Source: Pikeienuella piscinae (lineage in GTDB: Bacteria; Pseudomonadota; Alphaproteobacteria; Rhodobacterales; Rhodobacteraceae). From it: a stretch of 64,000 bases of DNA. Positions 63,412 through 64,000 of the stretch are shown in pieces. Within the stretch, counting starts at the first letter, position 1. Every line of letters begins with the position of its first letter. The position numbers and the translations under genes are program-made. The notes beneath the pieces are model-generated. The model was not told the origin of the DNA, ran no database searches, and saw only the letters and a list, made by a program, of their open reading frames with translations. Where the stretch lies: positions 2,232,001 through 2,296,000 of the forward strand of contig NZ_CP049056.1 in assembly GCF_011044155.1 (NCBI RefSeq). Direction: 5' to 3'.

Positions 63412-64000
63412 GCATCAGCAAGCAAATCCTCGTCACCGGCGGCGCCGGCTTCATCGGATCCCACCTGATCGAACGGCTGATCGCCGATGGACACGACGTG
63501 CTGTGCGTGGACAATTTCTACACCGGCACGAAACCCAATATCCGTCACCTTATCGACAACCTCCAGTTCGAGCTGATCCGCCACGATGTGACGTTTCCTC
63601 TCTATGTGGAGGTGGATTCGATTTTCAATCTGGCGTGCCCGGCCTCTCCGATTCACTATCAGCGCGATCCGGTCCAAACGACGAAGACCAGCGTTCACGG
63701 CGCCATCAACATGCTGGGGCTCGCGAAGCGGCTGAAGTGCAGGATCTTCCAAGCGTCCACAAGCGAAGTCTACGGCGACCCGAAGATCAATCCGCAGACG
63801 GAGGACTATTGGGGGAATGTCAATCCGAACGGCCCGCGCTCCTGCTACGATGAAGGCAAGCGGTGCGCCGAAACATTGTTCTTCGATTATCACCGGCAGA
63901 CCGGGCTCGACATCAAAGTCGCGCGGATATTCAACACCTACGGCCCGCGCATGCACCCGAACGACGGAAGAGTCGTTTCCAATTTCATCGTGCAGGCGTT
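63408..64000 (+). CDS. UDP-glucuronate decarboxylase/UDP-xylose synthase (N-terminal part)
   Basis: The frame runs off the window; 197 codons are visible. It is a short-chain dehydrogenase that makes UDP-xylose: NAD motif [12 protein letters not shown] (residues 8-19), [20 protein letters not shown], the STSEVYGDP serine motif and YDEGKR with the catalytic Tyr and Lys. These are UXS-type, distinguishing it from dTDP-glucose dehydratases. The ATG at 63408 overlaps the sulfotransferase stop (ATGA). It suggests xylose, or a xylose-derived sugar, in the polymer. Confidence 0.92.
   Translation, partial: MSISKQILVTGGAGFIGSHLIERLIADGHDVLCVDNFYTGTKPNIRHLIDNLQFELIRHDVTFPLYVEVDSIFNLACPASPIHYQRDPVQTTKTSVHGAINMLGLAKRLKCRIFQASTSEVYGDPKINPQTEDYWGNVNPNGPRSCYDEGKRCAETLFFDYHRQTGLDIKVARIFNTYGPRMHPNDGRVVSNFIVQA

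Overview
The window is a high-GC stretch of alphaproteobacterial chromosome, most like Rhodobacterales and relatives. The evidence is a dnaA / rpsT / mutM / ubiE / ubiB neighbourhood, a divK-pleD pair, a DUF3572 gene, a dnaG-rpoD pair, a B12-dependent ribonucleotide reductase, plant/alphaproteobacterial-type glutamate-cysteine ligase, a general L-amino-acid (Aap) transporter, TRAP transporters, and clusters of GANTC (CcrM-type) sites upstream of dnaA and rpoD. The species cannot be named from the sequence alone.

Layout. 1-6749: end of a ferredoxin reductase, dnaA with an upstream rhodanese gene, rpsT, mutM, then the ubiE-ubiB ubiquinone operon. 6763-13295: oxidative and catabolic enzymes (OYE-type flavin oxidoreductase, enolase-superfamily enzyme, SAF-domain dehydrogenase, FAD monooxygenase, a lone Flp-type pilin, a PatB/MalY-type C-S lyase). 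13296-14642: a small, compositionally distinct island with one DUF3800 gene bracketed by two multi-hairpin inverted-repeat elements; this is the best candidate here for a poorly described system. 14652-22228: housekeeping (ubiA, rsmE, gshA, fpr, rpmG, MFS, NUDIX, DUF983). 22391-24523: EF-hand protein, ECF sigma factor, putative anti-sigma factor and periplasmic metal sensor. 24550-31676: pleD-divK, DUF3572, HAD hydrolase, dnaG, rpoD.

31769-35817: minus-strand set with a PACE efflux protein, a PhyH dioxygenase, an exported hydratase-like protein, a small protein and a Rieske oxygenase. 36226-39882: nrdJ with a clear promoter and terminator. 40172-47122: a GntR-regulated minus-strand operon joining a phosphosulfolactate-synthase-like protein, a complete TRAP transporter and a DUF3604 hydrolase. 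47446-52665: a FadR-type regulator, a group II PLP decarboxylase and an amino-acid ABC importer (binding protein plus two permeases) with no ATPase gene beside it. 53080-55630: a lipoprotein and a two-domain cell-wall hydrolase (SleB plus DUF2272). 56026-64000: a surface-polysaccharide cluster with priming transferase, ABC exporter, tandem double glycosyltransferase, O-antigen-ligase-like polymerase, sulfotransferase and the start of a UDP-xylose synthase, suggesting a sulfated and possibly xylose-containing polymer.

No tRNA, rRNA, CRISPR array or insertion sequence was recognised. Starts were moved inward from the longest open frame where a ribosome-binding site or the family length demanded it. 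All family names come from recognising motifs by eye; no database search was run.
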